From assembly GCF_042646125.1 (NCBI RefSeq), contig NZ_JBHRSW010000029.1, positions 62,001 to 126,000 of the forward strand: 64,000 bases of DNA. The letters run 5' to 3'. Below the pieces are notes generated by a model. It was not told the DNA's origin. It saw only the letters and a list, made by a program, of their open reading frames with translations, and did not search any database. Source of the stretch: Glaciecola flavus (GTDB lineage Bacteria; Pseudomonadota; Gammaproteobacteria; Enterobacterales; Alteromonadaceae). The position numbers were made by a program, and so were the translations under genes. Positions 17,516-26,654 of this stretch are shown piece by piece. The stretch's first letter is position 1. Each line of letters opens with the position of its first letter.

Positions 17516-18720
17516 TAATGACTCCATGGAGGGAATGGATCAGGGTAAGTTATCCAAACTTGAGAGCCTAGCAGGACTTCTTCTTCTGACAACAAGCAAG
17601 CATTGAGACGCTGAATGATATCGTGCTTATCTAAACCTTGCCCGATAAACACCAATTCTTGCCGCATGTCGCCAAAAGGCTCGACCCATTGTGCTTCGAT
17701 AGCTGTGAGGTATTCTGGATCATCTGGCCACTGTTCTTTTGGAACGGCTTTCCAGAAAAGCCCAGCCGCGCCGTAACGAGCCATGCCTCCTGCCTGACTC
17801 CAGCTACCCGCAAGCTGCGGGCGCGTAGCTAACCAAAAAAAGCCTTTCGAACGAATTAGTTTTCCCGCGATGGCTTTACTGTGCAAGAAATCATAAAATT
17901 TTTGCGGATGGAAAGGCCTTCTAGCCTCAAATGTAAAACTGCTGATGCCGAACTCTTCGGTTTCTGGTACATGCTCGCCACGCATTTCTTTTAGCCACCC
18001 TGGCGCCTGTTGCGCTCTTTCAAAACTAAACTTGCCTGTAGCTAAAACGTCTTTGACTGGCACGTTCCCGTTTTCAACAGAGATCTGTAGTGCCTCTGTA
18101 TTGAGCGTTTTTAAAATACTTTTTAGCCTTTTTAATTCCTTAGTCGAAATCAAATCTATCTTGCTAATCAATAACACATCGGCAAACTCGACTTGCTCTA
18201 CCAACAAATCAGCGACACTGCGTTCATCTTCTTCACCGAGGCTTTCACCCACCTCATTGAGTGATTTTGCCTCATCATAGTCTTTCAAAAAGTTGAGTGC
18301 GTCGACAACTGTGACCATGGTATCTAAAGTGGCAATATCAGACAAACTCACACCGTCTTCATCTGCAAATGTAAAGGTTTCGGCCACCGGCAGGGGTTCA
18401 GAAATACCGGTAGATTCGATGACCAAATAGTCGTACTTCCCTTCTTGCGCCAAGCGATTAATTTCTTCGAGCAAGTCTTCTCTCAAGGTACAACAGATAC
18501 ATCCATTGCTCATTTCTACGAGCTTTTCCTCCGCGCGATTAAAACTAATCTCATTCTTTACGGTTGCTGCGTCGATATTAATTTCGCTCATGTCGTTTAC
18601 GATGACCGCGACTTTTAGGCCATCTCTGTTATTGAGAATGTGATTCAGGACAGTCGTTTTTCCAGCACCTAAAAAACCAGATAAAACGGTAACAGGCAAA
18701 CGGGGAGAGGTATTTTGCAT
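17515..18720 (-). CDS. COG0523 (CobW/G3E) GTPase, probable zinc metallochaperone
   Basis: This G3E-family GTPase of about 400 residues has a Walker A loop (SGFLGAGKTTVLNH), the metal-binding CxCC motif (NGCICCTLREDLL), a Walker B region (YLVIESTGISEPLPV), an SKID-type guanine motif (LLISKIDL) and a C-terminal CobW_C domain (FEARRPFHPQKFYDFL). Such proteins move zinc or other metals to client enzymes, especially in zinc starvation. Pairing with DUF1826 and a Zur-like box about 100 bases upstream supports the zinc reading. The start is uncertain: ATG at 18720 or the in-frame GTG at 18729, neither with a strong ribosome site. Confidence 0.88.
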   Translation of the reverse strand: MQNTSPRLPVTVLSGFLGAGKTTVLNHILNNRDGLKVAVIVNDMSEINIDAATVKNEISFNRAEEKLVEMSNGCICCTLREDLLEEINRLAQEGKYDYLVIESTGISEPLPVAETFTFADEDGVSLSDIATLDTMVTVVDALNFLKDYDEAKSLNEVGESLGEEDERSVADLLVEQVEFADVLLISKIDLISTKELKRLKSILKTLNTEALQISVENGNVPVKDVLATGKFSFERAQQAPGWLKEMRGEHVPETEEFGISSFTFEARRPFHPQKFYDFLHSKAIAGKLIRSKGFFWLATRPQLAGSWSQAGGMARYGAAGLFWKAVPKEQWPDDPEYLTAIEAQWVEPFGDMRQELVFIGQGLDKHDIIQRLNACLLSEEEVLLGSQVWITYPDPFPPWSH

Positions 18721-18786
18721 AATTTTCACAAGCTATTTGTTGCTAGCGGCAGGATGACTGGTAAGTGCTTTCAGCCGCTTTGATTG

Positions 18787-18803
18787 GGCACTTTTAAAGT
18801 GCC
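18787..18803. other. Perfect 17-base palindrome upstream of COG0523 gene
   Basis: GGCACTTT, one T, AAAGTGCC reads as a perfect dyad. It sits between the Zur-like box and the GTPase start. It could be a further operator or a hairpin in the leader; the sequence alone does not decide. Confidence 0.4.
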
Positions 18804-18818
18804 AGGTGATATAATTGA

Positions 18819-18841
18819 GTTATGTTATACTATTGCAAGTT
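18819..18841 (-). promoter_or_regulatory. Zur-like box
   Basis: The core ATGTTATA c TATTGCAA (18822-18838) matches 13 of 16 bases of the gammaproteobacterial Zur palindrome ATGTTATA N TATAACAT, with the left half perfect. It lies about 100 bases before a COG0523/DUF1826 pair, a classic Zur-regulated gene set. Zur would repress when zinc is plentiful. No zur gene is in the window. Confidence 0.55.
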
Positions 18842-18896
18842 GATAGATCAAGTTTGCAGTAGGCTAGTCAATTTGAACTCGATGTATGGTGCTATA

Positions 18897-18925
18897 CGTT
18901 GAGATTGTACTACGCAATCCCAACG
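18897..18925 (-). terminator. Hairpin after the YbiT-type ABC-F gene
   Basis: An 11-bp stem with one mismatch (CGTTG-GATTG type arms, 7-base loop) starts about 28 bases past the ABC-F stop codon. There is no T run after it on the minus strand, so termination is only a guess. Confidence 0.35.
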
Positions 18926-18952
18926 CGGAAAGATATTGGAAATATCAGTTAG

Positions 18953-20536
18953 CTACTGCTTAGACAAATACTCGTCGTAGGTTCCTTGAAAGTAGAGGAG
19001 TTTTTGTTGTTTTATCTCGATGATACTGGTTGCGATACTTGAAACAAATTCTCTGTCATGGCTAACAAAAATAATCGTGCCATCAAAGGCTTGTAACGCT
19101 TTGTTTAAGGACTCGATGGCTTCCATGTCCATATGGTTAGTTGGCTCATCCATGATAATCACATTTAGTTCTTGCATCATGAGTTTGCCAAACATTAAGC
19201 GGTTCTTTTCACCTCCCGAGCAAACTCTGACGGATTTTTCGATATCGTTTGCCGAAAATAGTAAGCGCCCGAGTATGGAGCGAACGGCTAAATCATCATG
19301 AGACGGTAAACGCCATTGCGACATCCATTCAAAAAGATTCATGTCTTTTTCGAAGTCTGCTGTATTGTCTTGTGGGCAATAACCGATTTGCGCATTTTCC
19401 GCCCATTTTACTAGCCCAGATTTCGCTTCAAGCTCTTTCATCAATAGCTTTAAAAAAGTAGTTTTGCCCGCACCGTTTTCGCCAATTACTGCGAGTTTTG
19501 CACCTGCTTCTAAGAGAATATCGCCACTTGTGAACAGGGTCTCACCGTCGAAACCGTGACTCAGCTCTGACAGTTCCAAGGCCAATCTATGCAATTTTTT
19601 ATGTTGTTTGTATACGATGTAGGGAGATTGACGACTCGATGGAATGACTTCTGTTAGCTCAATTTTTTCTAATCGACGCGCACGTGACGTGGCTTGTTTT
19701 GCTTTAGACGCATTGGCTGAAAAGCGTGCGACAAAGCTTTTTAATTCTTCTATTTCAGTGGTTTTTTTTGCGTTTTCCTGATGAATTTGTTCTTGAACGA
19801 GTGCAGCTGCTTCGGCATATTGCTCGTAGTTGCCAGGGTAAATACGCAGTTCACCGTAGTCGATATCAGCCATGTGCGTGCAAACAGAGTTAAGGAAGTG
19901 GCGATCGTGAGAGATAATAATCATGGTACACTTTCGTTGATTTAACACTTCAGCTAACCAATTGATGGTGTATATATCTAGGTTGTTCGTCGGTTCGTCT
20001 AATAGCAAAATATCAGGGTCGGCAAACAGTGCTTGCGCAAGGAGGATGCGCAATTTCAAACCGGGTGCAACTTCTGACATCAAGCCATAGTGGAAGGATT
20101 CGTCTATGCCTGCTTCGACTAATAGTTCAATTGCACGAGTTTCCGCAGTGTATCCATCCATTTCGGCAAACTCAGTTTCGAGGTCGGCGACTTTCATGCC
20201 ATCTTCTTCAGACATTTCAGGCAAGCTGTATATTCGGTCGCGTTCTTTTTTGATTTTCCACAGTTGAGCGTCTCCTTGAATGACAGCGTCAACCACGGCA
20301 TATTCCTCAAACGCGAATTGGTCTTGTCCTAATATACCCAAGCGTTCACCGGGTGTAACAGACACATTTCCAGTAGTGGGTGCCAGCTCTCCACTTAAAA
20401 TTTTCATTAGAGTAGACTTACCACATCCATTTGCACCAATCAGCCCATAACGGTTGCCGTTACCAAATTTGGCTGAGATATTTTCAAAAAGTGGCTTGGC
20501 GCCAAACTGCATGGTGATATTTGCTGCTGTAATCAA
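18953..20536 (-). CDS. ybiT: ABC-F family ATPase YbiT
   Basis: The 527-residue soluble protein has two ABC ATPase domains in tandem (Walker A GANGCGKST and GENGAGKTT; Walker B DILLLDEPTNNLD and VIIMDEPTNHMD) joined by the charged ABC-F linker. ABC-F proteins bind the ribosome and affect translation. Its opening, residues 2-20, aligns without gap to E. coli YbiT, including ITMQFGAKPLFENIS and the same length before the first Walker A. That supports the TTG start at 20536, since no ATG fits. It is monocistronic on the minus strand. Confidence 0.9.
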   Translation of the reverse strand: MITAANITMQFGAKPLFENISAKFGNGNRYGLIGANGCGKSTLMKILSGELAPTTGNVSVTPGERLGILGQDQFAFEEYAVVDAVIQGDAQLWKIKKERDRIYSLPEMSEEDGMKVADLETEFAEMDGYTAETRAIELLVEAGIDESFHYGLMSEVAPGLKLRILLAQALFADPDILLLDEPTNNLDIYTINWLAEVLNQRKCTMIIISHDRHFLNSVCTHMADIDYGELRIYPGNYEQYAEAAALVQEQIHQENAKKTTEIEELKSFVARFSANASKAKQATSRARRLEKIELTEVIPSSRQSPYIVYKQHKKLHRLALELSELSHGFDGETLFTSGDILLEAGAKLAVIGENGAGKTTFLKLLMKELEAKSGLVKWAENAQIGYCPQDNTADFEKDMNLFEWMSQWRLPSHDDLAVRSILGRLLFSANDIEKSVRVCSGGEKNRLMFGKLMMQELNVIIMDEPTNHMDMEAIESLNKALQAFDGTIIFVSHDREFVSSIATSIIEIKQQKLLYFQGTYDEYLSKQ

Positions 20537-20849
20537 AAGAAATCCAAGAAAGTGAAGTGGTTAAAAAGCGCGTGGAGTTTACCTCATTTTGGTTATCATA
20601 GGTAGCGGGATGTCCTTTCGCCTCGACTTTGTATCTTTGAATAACGCAGCACCGAAGTGCTTACAATTGTTAAACAATTACTTACCATATAGCTCTTTTA
20701 AATACAGGGTATTTGCAATAGGATTTAACTTGAAGGCTTTGCTCCTTTCCAGGCTTGCTAAGCTTGGTTTTGTGCTTCTCAAGTGCGGATGCATAACGAG
20801 TTAAGCCTCAACTAATTAAGACTTAGGCATTTTATAAAAGGACTCATCT
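20537..20849. other. Intergenic region, no gene supported
   Basis: This 313-base stretch separates two divergent genes, so it should carry both promoters. An open frame on the plus strand (20589-20804) has no protein-like character and no ribosome site, and I do not support it. No repeat or RNA gene was recognised. Confidence 0.6.
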
Positions 20850-21413
20850 GTGAATAATATTCTCTGGCATATCATCGCTTCTGCACTGTTATTGTGTGTG
20901 TTTTCAACCACTGCTTACTCCGAAGAAAAACATAAGATCGGTATTGGATACGAATTTGGTGGTGCGCACGTTGACGACGACACTGTTTTGGGTAAGTTGG
21001 ATGATAACAGTATTGGTCATTTGAGCTTAACTTATGAGTATTCATTCAATGAAAAATTCGCAGTGGAACTTTTTGCCTTAGACGGTGATACTCAAAGCTT
21101 TTCGATCATCTTAGATGATTTATTTTCGAAGTCCGAACTCGAGTACAAAAGTTTTGGGATTGGTCTGAGAGCACAACAAGCACTGACTAAGCGAATAAAC
21201 TTGTTTGCAAAAGCAGGTATGCACAGGTACGACTATGAGTTAACAAGAACGGATGTTTTACTCAACGATAGTGATGGGTTTTCTTATTACGCAAGCGCGG
21301 GCATTGAATTTCAGTTTTACGACTTTGGCGTAAATGTCAACTACCGATTGTTGGATATGGGCAACGAAATATTTGCCTCCGTATTAGCATGGGGAGTTAG
21401 CTATAGGTTTTGA
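20850..21413 (+). CDS. Outer-membrane beta-barrel protein, OmpA/OmpW-like fold
   Basis: The 187-residue protein starts with a signal peptide (about 1-24, ending TTAYSEE) and continues as alternating beta strands typical of a small eight-stranded outer-membrane barrel: IGIGYEFGGAHVDDDTV, HLSLTYEYSFNEKFAVEL, SFGIGLRAQQALTKRINLFA, KAGMHRYDYEL, YYASAGIEFQFYDFGVNVNY. The terminal VLAWGVSYRF ends in phenylalanine as barrel proteins do. The start is a GTG at 20850 with AAAGGA seven bases upstream; no ATG is in a better place. The specific function is unknown. Confidence 0.8.
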   Translation: MNNILWHIIASALLLCVFSTTAYSEEKHKIGIGYEFGGAHVDDDTVLGKLDDNSIGHLSLTYEYSFNEKFAVELFALDGDTQSFSIILDDLFSKSELEYKSFGIGLRAQQALTKRINLFAKAGMHRYDYELTRTDVLLNDSDGFSYYASAGIEFQFYDFGVNVNYRLLDMGNEIFASVLAWGVSYRF

Positions 21414-21431
21414 ATAATGGTGTGAATAAAG

Positions 21432-21448
21432 GGGTCAGACACTGACCC
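21432..21448. terminator. Hairpin between outer-membrane protein gene and yheV
   Basis: GGGTCAG, ACA, CTGACCC forms a perfect 7-bp stem between two converging genes and probably ends both transcripts. No long T run is present. Confidence 0.5.
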
Positions 21449-21458
21449 TATTACTGGC

Positions 21459-21662
21459 TTAAGGTTTAAACAAGCCAATCACGCCGGTGTCGTTTTTACT
21501 AGCCTTTGCTGCGTCTCTGTCGGTTTGGCTTTCATTGTAGTCGCATTTTATGCATGCGATTTGCTCTACGTTGTTTTCGATGAACAGCATTAGGCTATCG
21601 AAGGATTTGCAATTCGGGCAGGTTGCTCCCGCGATGAAGCGTTTTTTCTTTCTGTTGGTCAT
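21459..21662 (-). CDS. yheV: YheV family zinc-ribbon protein
   Basis: This is a 67-residue single zinc ribbon (CPNCKSFDSL and IACIKCDY) preceded by KKKRFIAGA, which matches the opening RKRFIAGA of E. coli YheV; the end VIGLFKP also corresponds to VIGIF. The start ATG at 21662 gives a protein of the family's length; an upstream in-frame ATG at 21686 adds eight unrelated residues and has no ribosome site. It is divergent from yheS, the same neighbourhood as in E. coli but without the kefGB genes. The role is unknown; metal binding is inferred from four cysteines. Confidence 0.88.
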   Translation of the reverse strand: MTNRKKKRFIAGATCPNCKSFDSLMLFIENNVEQIACIKCDYNESQTDRDAAKASKNDTGVIGLFKP

Positions 21663-21857
21663 TAAGTTTTTACACCACTTATACATGGAGGCATGTTTTC
21701 ATATCCTTTTGATTATACCTCCATATAAAACTGAATGATCAAAAACAGGGATTTTTGTTATTCTTGGACTAGGACGAGATTATTCGTTGTTTCAAAGGAA
21801 AATCTCGCCGTTATTCTCAATAGTTTTTCGCAATCCAACAATTCAGGTTAAAAGTTA

Positions 21858-23789
21858 ATGATAAAGCTGCAGCAGCTGAGTTTACAGCGCGGCCCGAAAG
21901 TACTGCTTGATAAAACCAGCCTAGATATATACCCGCAACATAAAATAGCCATTATTGGCCCAAATGGTTGCGGTAAATCGAGCTTGTTTGCTTTGCTCCA
22001 AGGACAATTACAGGCCGACGACGGTAGTTGTTTTATTCCGAAGTCTTGGCGTGTTGTGTCTGTTGCACAACAAATTGACAACATGCAGCGAGAAGCAATT
22101 GAGTATGTGATAGATGGTGATACCACACTGCGTCAAATTGAGTCTGAAATTGCTAATACGCCTGCTGAGCATGGGAAACGTTTGGCTGAGTTGCATGACT
22201 CATTGGAACAAGCTGGCGCGTATGATATTAAATCGAGAGCGGGCAGTATATTAAATGGCTTAGGGTTTACTCAGGATAAGCACTATTCGCCGGTAAGTGA
22301 TTTTTCTGGCGGGTGGCAAATGCGCCTAAATTTGGCGCGTGCACTACTTTGTCCTTCGGATTTGCTCTTGCTTGATGAGCCAACCAACCACTTGGATTTG
22401 GACGCGGTTATTTGGCTAGAGAATTGGCTGCAACAATACAAAGGCACGTTAATATTGATTTCTCATGACCAAATGTTTATTGATAGTACCGTCTCGCAAA
22501 TTGTCAGTTTTGAACAGCAAAAGCTAGTGTCATATAGCGGCGACTATTCGTCATATGAAAAACAAAAAGCCATGCGCCTGAGCTTGGCGGCCAGCGAATA
22601 TGAAAAACAACAGAAAAAACGTCAACATTTAGAGAGTTTTATCACGCGCTTTAAAGCAAAGGCGAGCAAAGCAAAACAAGCGCAATCTCGCGTCAAGCAG
22701 CTTGAAAAAATGCAGGAACTCCTGCCCGTTCATCAGGCCAGTGAATTTAGCTTTTCCTTTCCTCCACCAGATAAGTTGCCCAATCCCCTGATTGGCATGG
22801 AAAAAACACAGGTGGGTTATGGCGACACGGTTATTTTGGATGATATCGCGTTAAATCTAGTCCCCGGTAGCCGCATTGGACTGCTCGGACGTAATGGGGC
22901 GGGTAAATCTACTCTGGTTAAACTATTGGCTGGGGAGCTTGCACCAATTGCTGGTGATTATCATCTATCGCAAGGTCTTGATGTGGGGTATTTTGCACAG
23001 CATCAAGTCGACAGCCTTGATATGCAGGCCACGCCACTCTGGCACATTCAAAATCTGGATAAGCAAGCAACAGAGCAGTCCATTCGCGACTTTTTAGGTG
23101 GTTTTGGTTTTCATGGCGATAGCGCACTTGAACCCGTCGCACCGATGTCTGGTGGCGAAAAAGCGCGTTTAGTATTGGCCATTCTTGTTTATCAAAAGCC
23201 TAATTTACTGTTGTTGGATGAGCCGACAAACCACTTGGATATAGAAGTGCGACAAGCCTTAAACTACGCATTGCAAAGTTATCAAGGTGCCATTGTATTG
23301 GTGTCACATGACCGGTTTTTGTTGGAAGCGGTATGTGACGATTTTTATCTTGTGGATGCAGGCAAAGTCGAGCCGTTTGACGGTGATCTTCAAGATTATC
23401 GCAAATGGATGTTGCAAGGAGCAAAACCTAATGCGCAGCGAGATCGTAATCAGCAGGCAAGTGCTCAAGAAACCGCGACCAAGCAGCCACTTGATCGCAA
23501 AACACAAAAGCGCATGGAAGCAGAGTTTAGACAGTCGATTAAACCCTTGAAACAACAGCTTCAACAAGCTGAAACGCAAATGGAAAAGCTCAATATCTCA
23601 CTCTCGCAGTTTGAGGCGGCGTTGGCCGAAGCTGATATCTATGCCGCAGAAAATAAGGACAAGTTAAAAGACATACTGGGTCAGCAAGCGGAAAGTAAGG
23701 CGGCCTTAGAAATTGTCGAGCTTGAATGGATGCAGGCAGCGGAAGATATCGAAGCGGCGGAACAGGCATTTAAACAACAAAGTACTTGA
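21858..23789 (+). CDS. yheS: ABC-F family ATPase YheS
   Basis: The 643-residue tandem ATPase is a YheS/Uup-type ABC-F protein that works at the ribosome. Both nucleotide sites are complete: Walker A GPNGCGKSS and GRNGAGKST, signature DFSGGWQMRLNLARALL and MSGGEKARLVLAILV, Walker B LLLLDEPTNHLDLD and LLLLDEPTNHLDIE. A charged linker and a C-terminal coiled coil (about residues 530-640, rich in Gln/Glu/Lys) follow, as expected for YheS. It starts a run with the TIGR02444, yheT and yheU genes, all on the plus strand. Confidence 0.95.
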   Translation: MIKLQQLSLQRGPKVLLDKTSLDIYPQHKIAIIGPNGCGKSSLFALLQGQLQADDGSCFIPKSWRVVSVAQQIDNMQREAIEYVIDGDTTLRQIESEIANTPAEHGKRLAELHDSLEQAGAYDIKSRAGSILNGLGFTQDKHYSPVSDFSGGWQMRLNLARALLCPSDLLLLDEPTNHLDLDAVIWLENWLQQYKGTLILISHDQMFIDSTVSQIVSFEQQKLVSYSGDYSSYEKQKAMRLSLAASEYEKQQKKRQHLESFITRFKAKASKAKQAQSRVKQLEKMQELLPVHQASEFSFSFPPPDKLPNPLIGMEKTQVGYGDTVILDDIALNLVPGSRIGLLGRNGAGKSTLVKLLAGELAPIAGDYHLSQGLDVGYFAQHQVDSLDMQATPLWHIQNLDKQATEQSIRDFLGGFGFHGDSALEPVAPMSGGEKARLVLAILVYQKPNLLLLDEPTNHLDIEVRQALNYALQSYQGAIVLVSHDRFLLEAVCDDFYLVDAGKVEPFDGDLQDYRKWMLQGAKPNAQRDRNQQASAQETATKQPLDRKTQKRMEAEFRQSIKPLKQQLQQAETQMEKLNISLSQFEAALAEADIYAAENKDKLKDILGQQAESKAALEIVELEWMQAAEDIEAAEQAFKQQST

Positions 23790-23800
23790 GTCTCAGTCGT

Positions 23801-24298
23801 ATGTTAACCGCAAAAGCATTTTGGCAGTATGCCTGTGAAAAATATGCACAGCCAGAGGTGAAAAAAGCTTGCTTGTTTTTACAAGACAGCTATCAAGCGC
23901 AAGTGAACATCGTTTTGCTTGCAATGTACATGGGATCTGAAAATTCTCCCCTGTCTGGGCAACATTTGCTCGTGTTACACAAACACGTTCGGCACGCGAA
24001 CGAGACAATAGTTGCGCACAGAGAAGCACGCCGTTCCTTAAAAGAACAGGACGATAAGAAGTACCAACTTGCTTTACAACAGGAACTGCGTATGGAACAA
24101 GCGCTTCAAAAAGAATTGATAGCAGGGCTCAAAATACTGCCATGTTCAAATGCAAGCTCCTACGCACAAAACAATTTATTGAGCTCTGCACTAAATGAAT
24201 ATGTCGAGGGGCTGATGGCAGTATATGCTGGTTTGCAAAAACACAATCAAGGCGACAAACGCCTGCAAGCTGCTCTTAATATATTGGAAAATGTGTGA
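23801..24298 (+). CDS. TIGR02444 family protein
   Basis: The 165-residue protein matches the TIGR02444 family of unknown role, recognised by its opening AKAFWQYACEKYAQPEVKKA and the segment DSYQAQVNIVLLAMYMG. Members sit next to yheS or yheT in many marine gammaproteobacteria, as here. The mainly helical sequence has no signal peptide, so it should be cytoplasmic. The ATG at 23801 was chosen; an in-frame TTG at 23786 overlaps the yheS stop and adds five residues. Confidence 0.8.
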   Translation: MLTAKAFWQYACEKYAQPEVKKACLFLQDSYQAQVNIVLLAMYMGSENSPLSGQHLLVLHKHVRHANETIVAHREARRSLKEQDDKKYQLALQQELRMEQALQKELIAGLKILPCSNASSYAQNNLLSSALNEYVEGLMAVYAGLQKHNQGDKRLQAALNILENV

Positions 24299-24332
24299 AT
24301 GCAATGGCGGAAAGAGAAGTGATATATAAGTA

Positions 24333-25316
24333 ATGACACTATTTGGTAAGGTTTCTCAGAGTCAGTTTGTTGCGCCGGTGTGGGCTAAAAACCGCCACTT
24401 TCAAACTATTTGGCCAAAGTATGCCATACCCGTGCCTAAGTTAAACACGATTCAAGAGCGCGTTGCCACGTCCGACGGCGACTTTGTTGATCTTGCGTGG
24501 TATTTGCCACCAGAGCCCAAAGCAATTGCTGTGGTTTTTCATGGTTTGGAAGGGTCGATACATTCGCATTACATAGGGCATTTGTTTTCGACTTTGTATC
24601 GCGCGGGCATGGGCGCTGTATTGATGCATTTTCGCGGTTGCAGTGGTGAATTAAACTTGACACCACGCGCCTACCATTCGGGCGATACGGAAGATGCAAA
24701 CTACATTCTCAAGCATGTAAAACAACGTTACGTGGATACAAAACTTTTTTGTGTAGGCTTTTCTTTGGGCGGTAACATGCTTTTAAAATTACTGGCAGAG
24801 CCAAAAGAACATCCGGTAGTTTCAGCCGTAGCGGTGTCTGCTCCAATTGACCTTCATGCTTGCGCTGAGGCAATTAATACTGGTTTTTCTGCACTTTACC
24901 AAAGTCATTTGTTGAAGAGTATGAAAGCCAATGTATTGTTGAAAATGCAACATGTCGATATGACAAGGTATTTGAACCTGACTCGCGAGGAAATCAAAGC
25001 CTTGTCATCATTTAGAGACTTTGATGAGCATATTACTGCTAGACTGCATGGGTTTGCTAGTGCTGATGATTATTACAGCAAATGCAGTGCGATATCCTGT
25101 TTACAAGCAATCAATATCCCCACGCTCATGTTGCATGCGGCTGATGATCCCTTTATGGACAATCGCGTTATACCAAACAATGAACAGCTCTCTAACAGTT
25201 TAGCCTATGAGTTGAGTGCACATGGTGGACATGTTGGCTTTGTGCATGGTTCGCCGGTTAAGCCGCGCCTTTGGTTGCCAGAAAGGATTACGAAATTTAT
25301 TAAGGCGTTTTTATGA
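24333..25316 (+). CDS. yheT: YheT family alpha/beta hydrolase
   Basis: The 327-residue protein is a YheT-type alpha/beta hydrolase (related to eukaryotic ABHD1/3). Recognition: FVAPVWAKNRHFQTIWP near the N-terminus, oxyanion-loop region VVFHGLEGSIHSHY, nucleophile elbow GFSLGGNMLLKL (Ser), acid loop HAADDPFMD and a late histidine in AHGGHVGFVHG. The physiological substrate is unknown; family members act as esterases. It is followed by yheU with an ATGA overlap, so the pair is translationally coupled. Confidence 0.92.
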   Translation: MTLFGKVSQSQFVAPVWAKNRHFQTIWPKYAIPVPKLNTIQERVATSDGDFVDLAWYLPPEPKAIAVVFHGLEGSIHSHYIGHLFSTLYRAGMGAVLMHFRGCSGELNLTPRAYHSGDTEDANYILKHVKQRYVDTKLFCVGFSLGGNMLLKLLAEPKEHPVVSAVAVSAPIDLHACAEAINTGFSALYQSHLLKSMKANVLLKMQHVDMTRYLNLTREEIKALSSFRDFDEHITARLHGFASADDYYSKCSAISCLQAINIPTLMLHAADDPFMDNRVIPNNEQLSNSLAYELSAHGGHVGFVHGSPVKPRLWLPERITKFIKAFL

Positions 25317-25531
25317 TTATTCCTTATGATTCTCTAGAAAAAACGACACTAATCAATGTCATCGAGAGTTTTGTGCTGCGCGAGGGCACGGATTACGGGG
25401 ATGTTGAAAAAACGCTGGAAGAAAAGGTCGAGGATGTGTACCGACAGTTAAAAGCGGGTGAGGTTTTTATCCAGTATTCAGAGGAGTTTGATTCCGTTAA
25501 CATAGTTTTTAAGGATCATTTACAAAAATAG
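25313..25531 (+). CDS. yheU: YheU family protein
   Basis: The 72-residue protein matches YheU (UPF0270), with MIIPYDSLEKTTLINVIESF and REGTDYG, the family hallmark that begins with IP and contains EGTDYG. Its function is unknown. The start ATG overlaps the yheT stop codon (ATGA), which is the same arrangement seen in enteric bacteria. It is the last gene of the yhe run; a kelch lipoprotein gene begins 14 bases later. Confidence 0.92.
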   Translation: MIIPYDSLEKTTLINVIESFVLREGTDYGDVEKTLEEKVEDVYRQLKAGEVFIQYSEEFDSVNIVFKDHLQK

Positions 25532-25545
25532 CGGGAGAGAAAACG

Positions 25546-26640
25546 ATGCTTGCAAAGTTAACGCAAAGTCGCCGTATTTACTACAAAAGCCTAGCTAGTT
25601 TGCTAGTCATACTGAGCCTTTTGACACTAGCGTCATGTCAAGCATCGCTGCAAAAGTCTGAAAAAGAGACTAACAGCGAGCAATGGCATGCAGGTTTTGC
25701 ACAAATGCTTACTTCACAATGGGAAGAAGTAGAACAAATCAACAAGCCAGTCGCTAGACATGAAGCCAGTCTAGTTGCCCATGACAATATCTTGTATTTG
25801 TTGGGGGGAAGACGTGTTAACCCAACCAATGTTTTTAATCCAATCACAGCGACTTGGAAGCTAGGTGCTAAACCGCCAATTGAAGTTCATCATTTTCAAG
25901 CAGTCAGTTTTGATGATGGCATATATATTTTAGGGGCGTTTACTGGCGGGTGGCCGAACGAAATACCCATCGATCGAGTAATAAAGTACACGCCATCAAC
26001 GGATAGCTTTACGTTTACTCACACTATTCCCGAATCACGGCGCCGAGGGGGAGCAGCAAGCGTTGTGTATCAGAACAAAATTTACGTGATTGGCGGGATA
26101 ACAGAAGGTCATATGCGGGGAACGAATGCTTGGTTTGATGCTTACGATCCTCGTACCGGCAAGTGGACTCGCTTAGCCGATGCTCCCAATGCGCGTGATC
26201 ACCTTCAAGCCGCAGTATATGATCATAAGTTGTATTTATTGGGGGGAAGACGTTCTTCTCAAGCGACTAAACAAGGTTTTGAACTAACGACGCCTTATGT
26301 TGATGTGTATGATTTTCGCACTGATCAATGGTCAAGTTTACCCGAGTCTTTAAACATTCCGGTACAAAGTGCGGGTAATATGGCCATTGCGACCGACTAT
26401 GGTTTAGTAGCAGGGGGCGGTGAAAGTGGCAGCCAACGTGCAGCGCATGACGAGGTTTTCTTATTTTCGCCCGAAAAGCAATCATGGACGCAGCTTGGTA
26501 ATTTAAATCGAGGCCGCCATGGCACTGGTTTTGCGATGGTATTTGTTGATGGCAATGACTATATTTATACCGTTTCGGGCAGTGGAAATCGTGGCGGTGG
26601 CCCAGAGTTGGTTAGTGCTGAACGATTCAAACTGCCTTAA
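25546..26640 (+). CDS. Kelch-repeat lipoprotein
   Basis: The 364-residue protein has a long basic N-terminus, then a lipoprotein signal ending LASC (Cys31), then about six kelch blades. Repeated glycine pairs are seen in LYLLGGRRVN, IYILGAFTGG, IYVIGGITEGH, LYLLGGRRSS, GLVAGGGESG and YTVSGSGNRGG, with the typical WTRLADAPNARDHLQAA linkers. It should form a six-bladed propeller anchored at an envelope membrane. Related kelch proteins bind glycans or act as sialic-acid mutarotases, but no such active site can be named here. It follows yheU closely and may be in that operon. Confidence 0.85.
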   Translation: MLAKLTQSRRIYYKSLASLLVILSLLTLASCQASLQKSEKETNSEQWHAGFAQMLTSQWEEVEQINKPVARHEASLVAHDNILYLLGGRRVNPTNVFNPITATWKLGAKPPIEVHHFQAVSFDDGIYILGAFTGGWPNEIPIDRVIKYTPSTDSFTFTHTIPESRRRGGAASVVYQNKIYVIGGITEGHMRGTNAWFDAYDPRTGKWTRLADAPNARDHLQAAVYDHKLYLLGGRRSSQATKQGFELTTPYVDVYDFRTDQWSSLPESLNIPVQSAGNMAIATDYGLVAGGGESGSQRAAHDEVFLFSPEKQSWTQLGNLNRGRHGTGFAMVFVDGNDYIYTVSGSGNRGGGPELVSAERFKLP

Positions 26641-26654
26641 TTTAACTCATTAAT

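Noticed and set aside
20589..20804. Open frame of 71 residues on the plus strand
   Set aside because: No ribosome site, not protein-like, and lies in a divergent promoter region.
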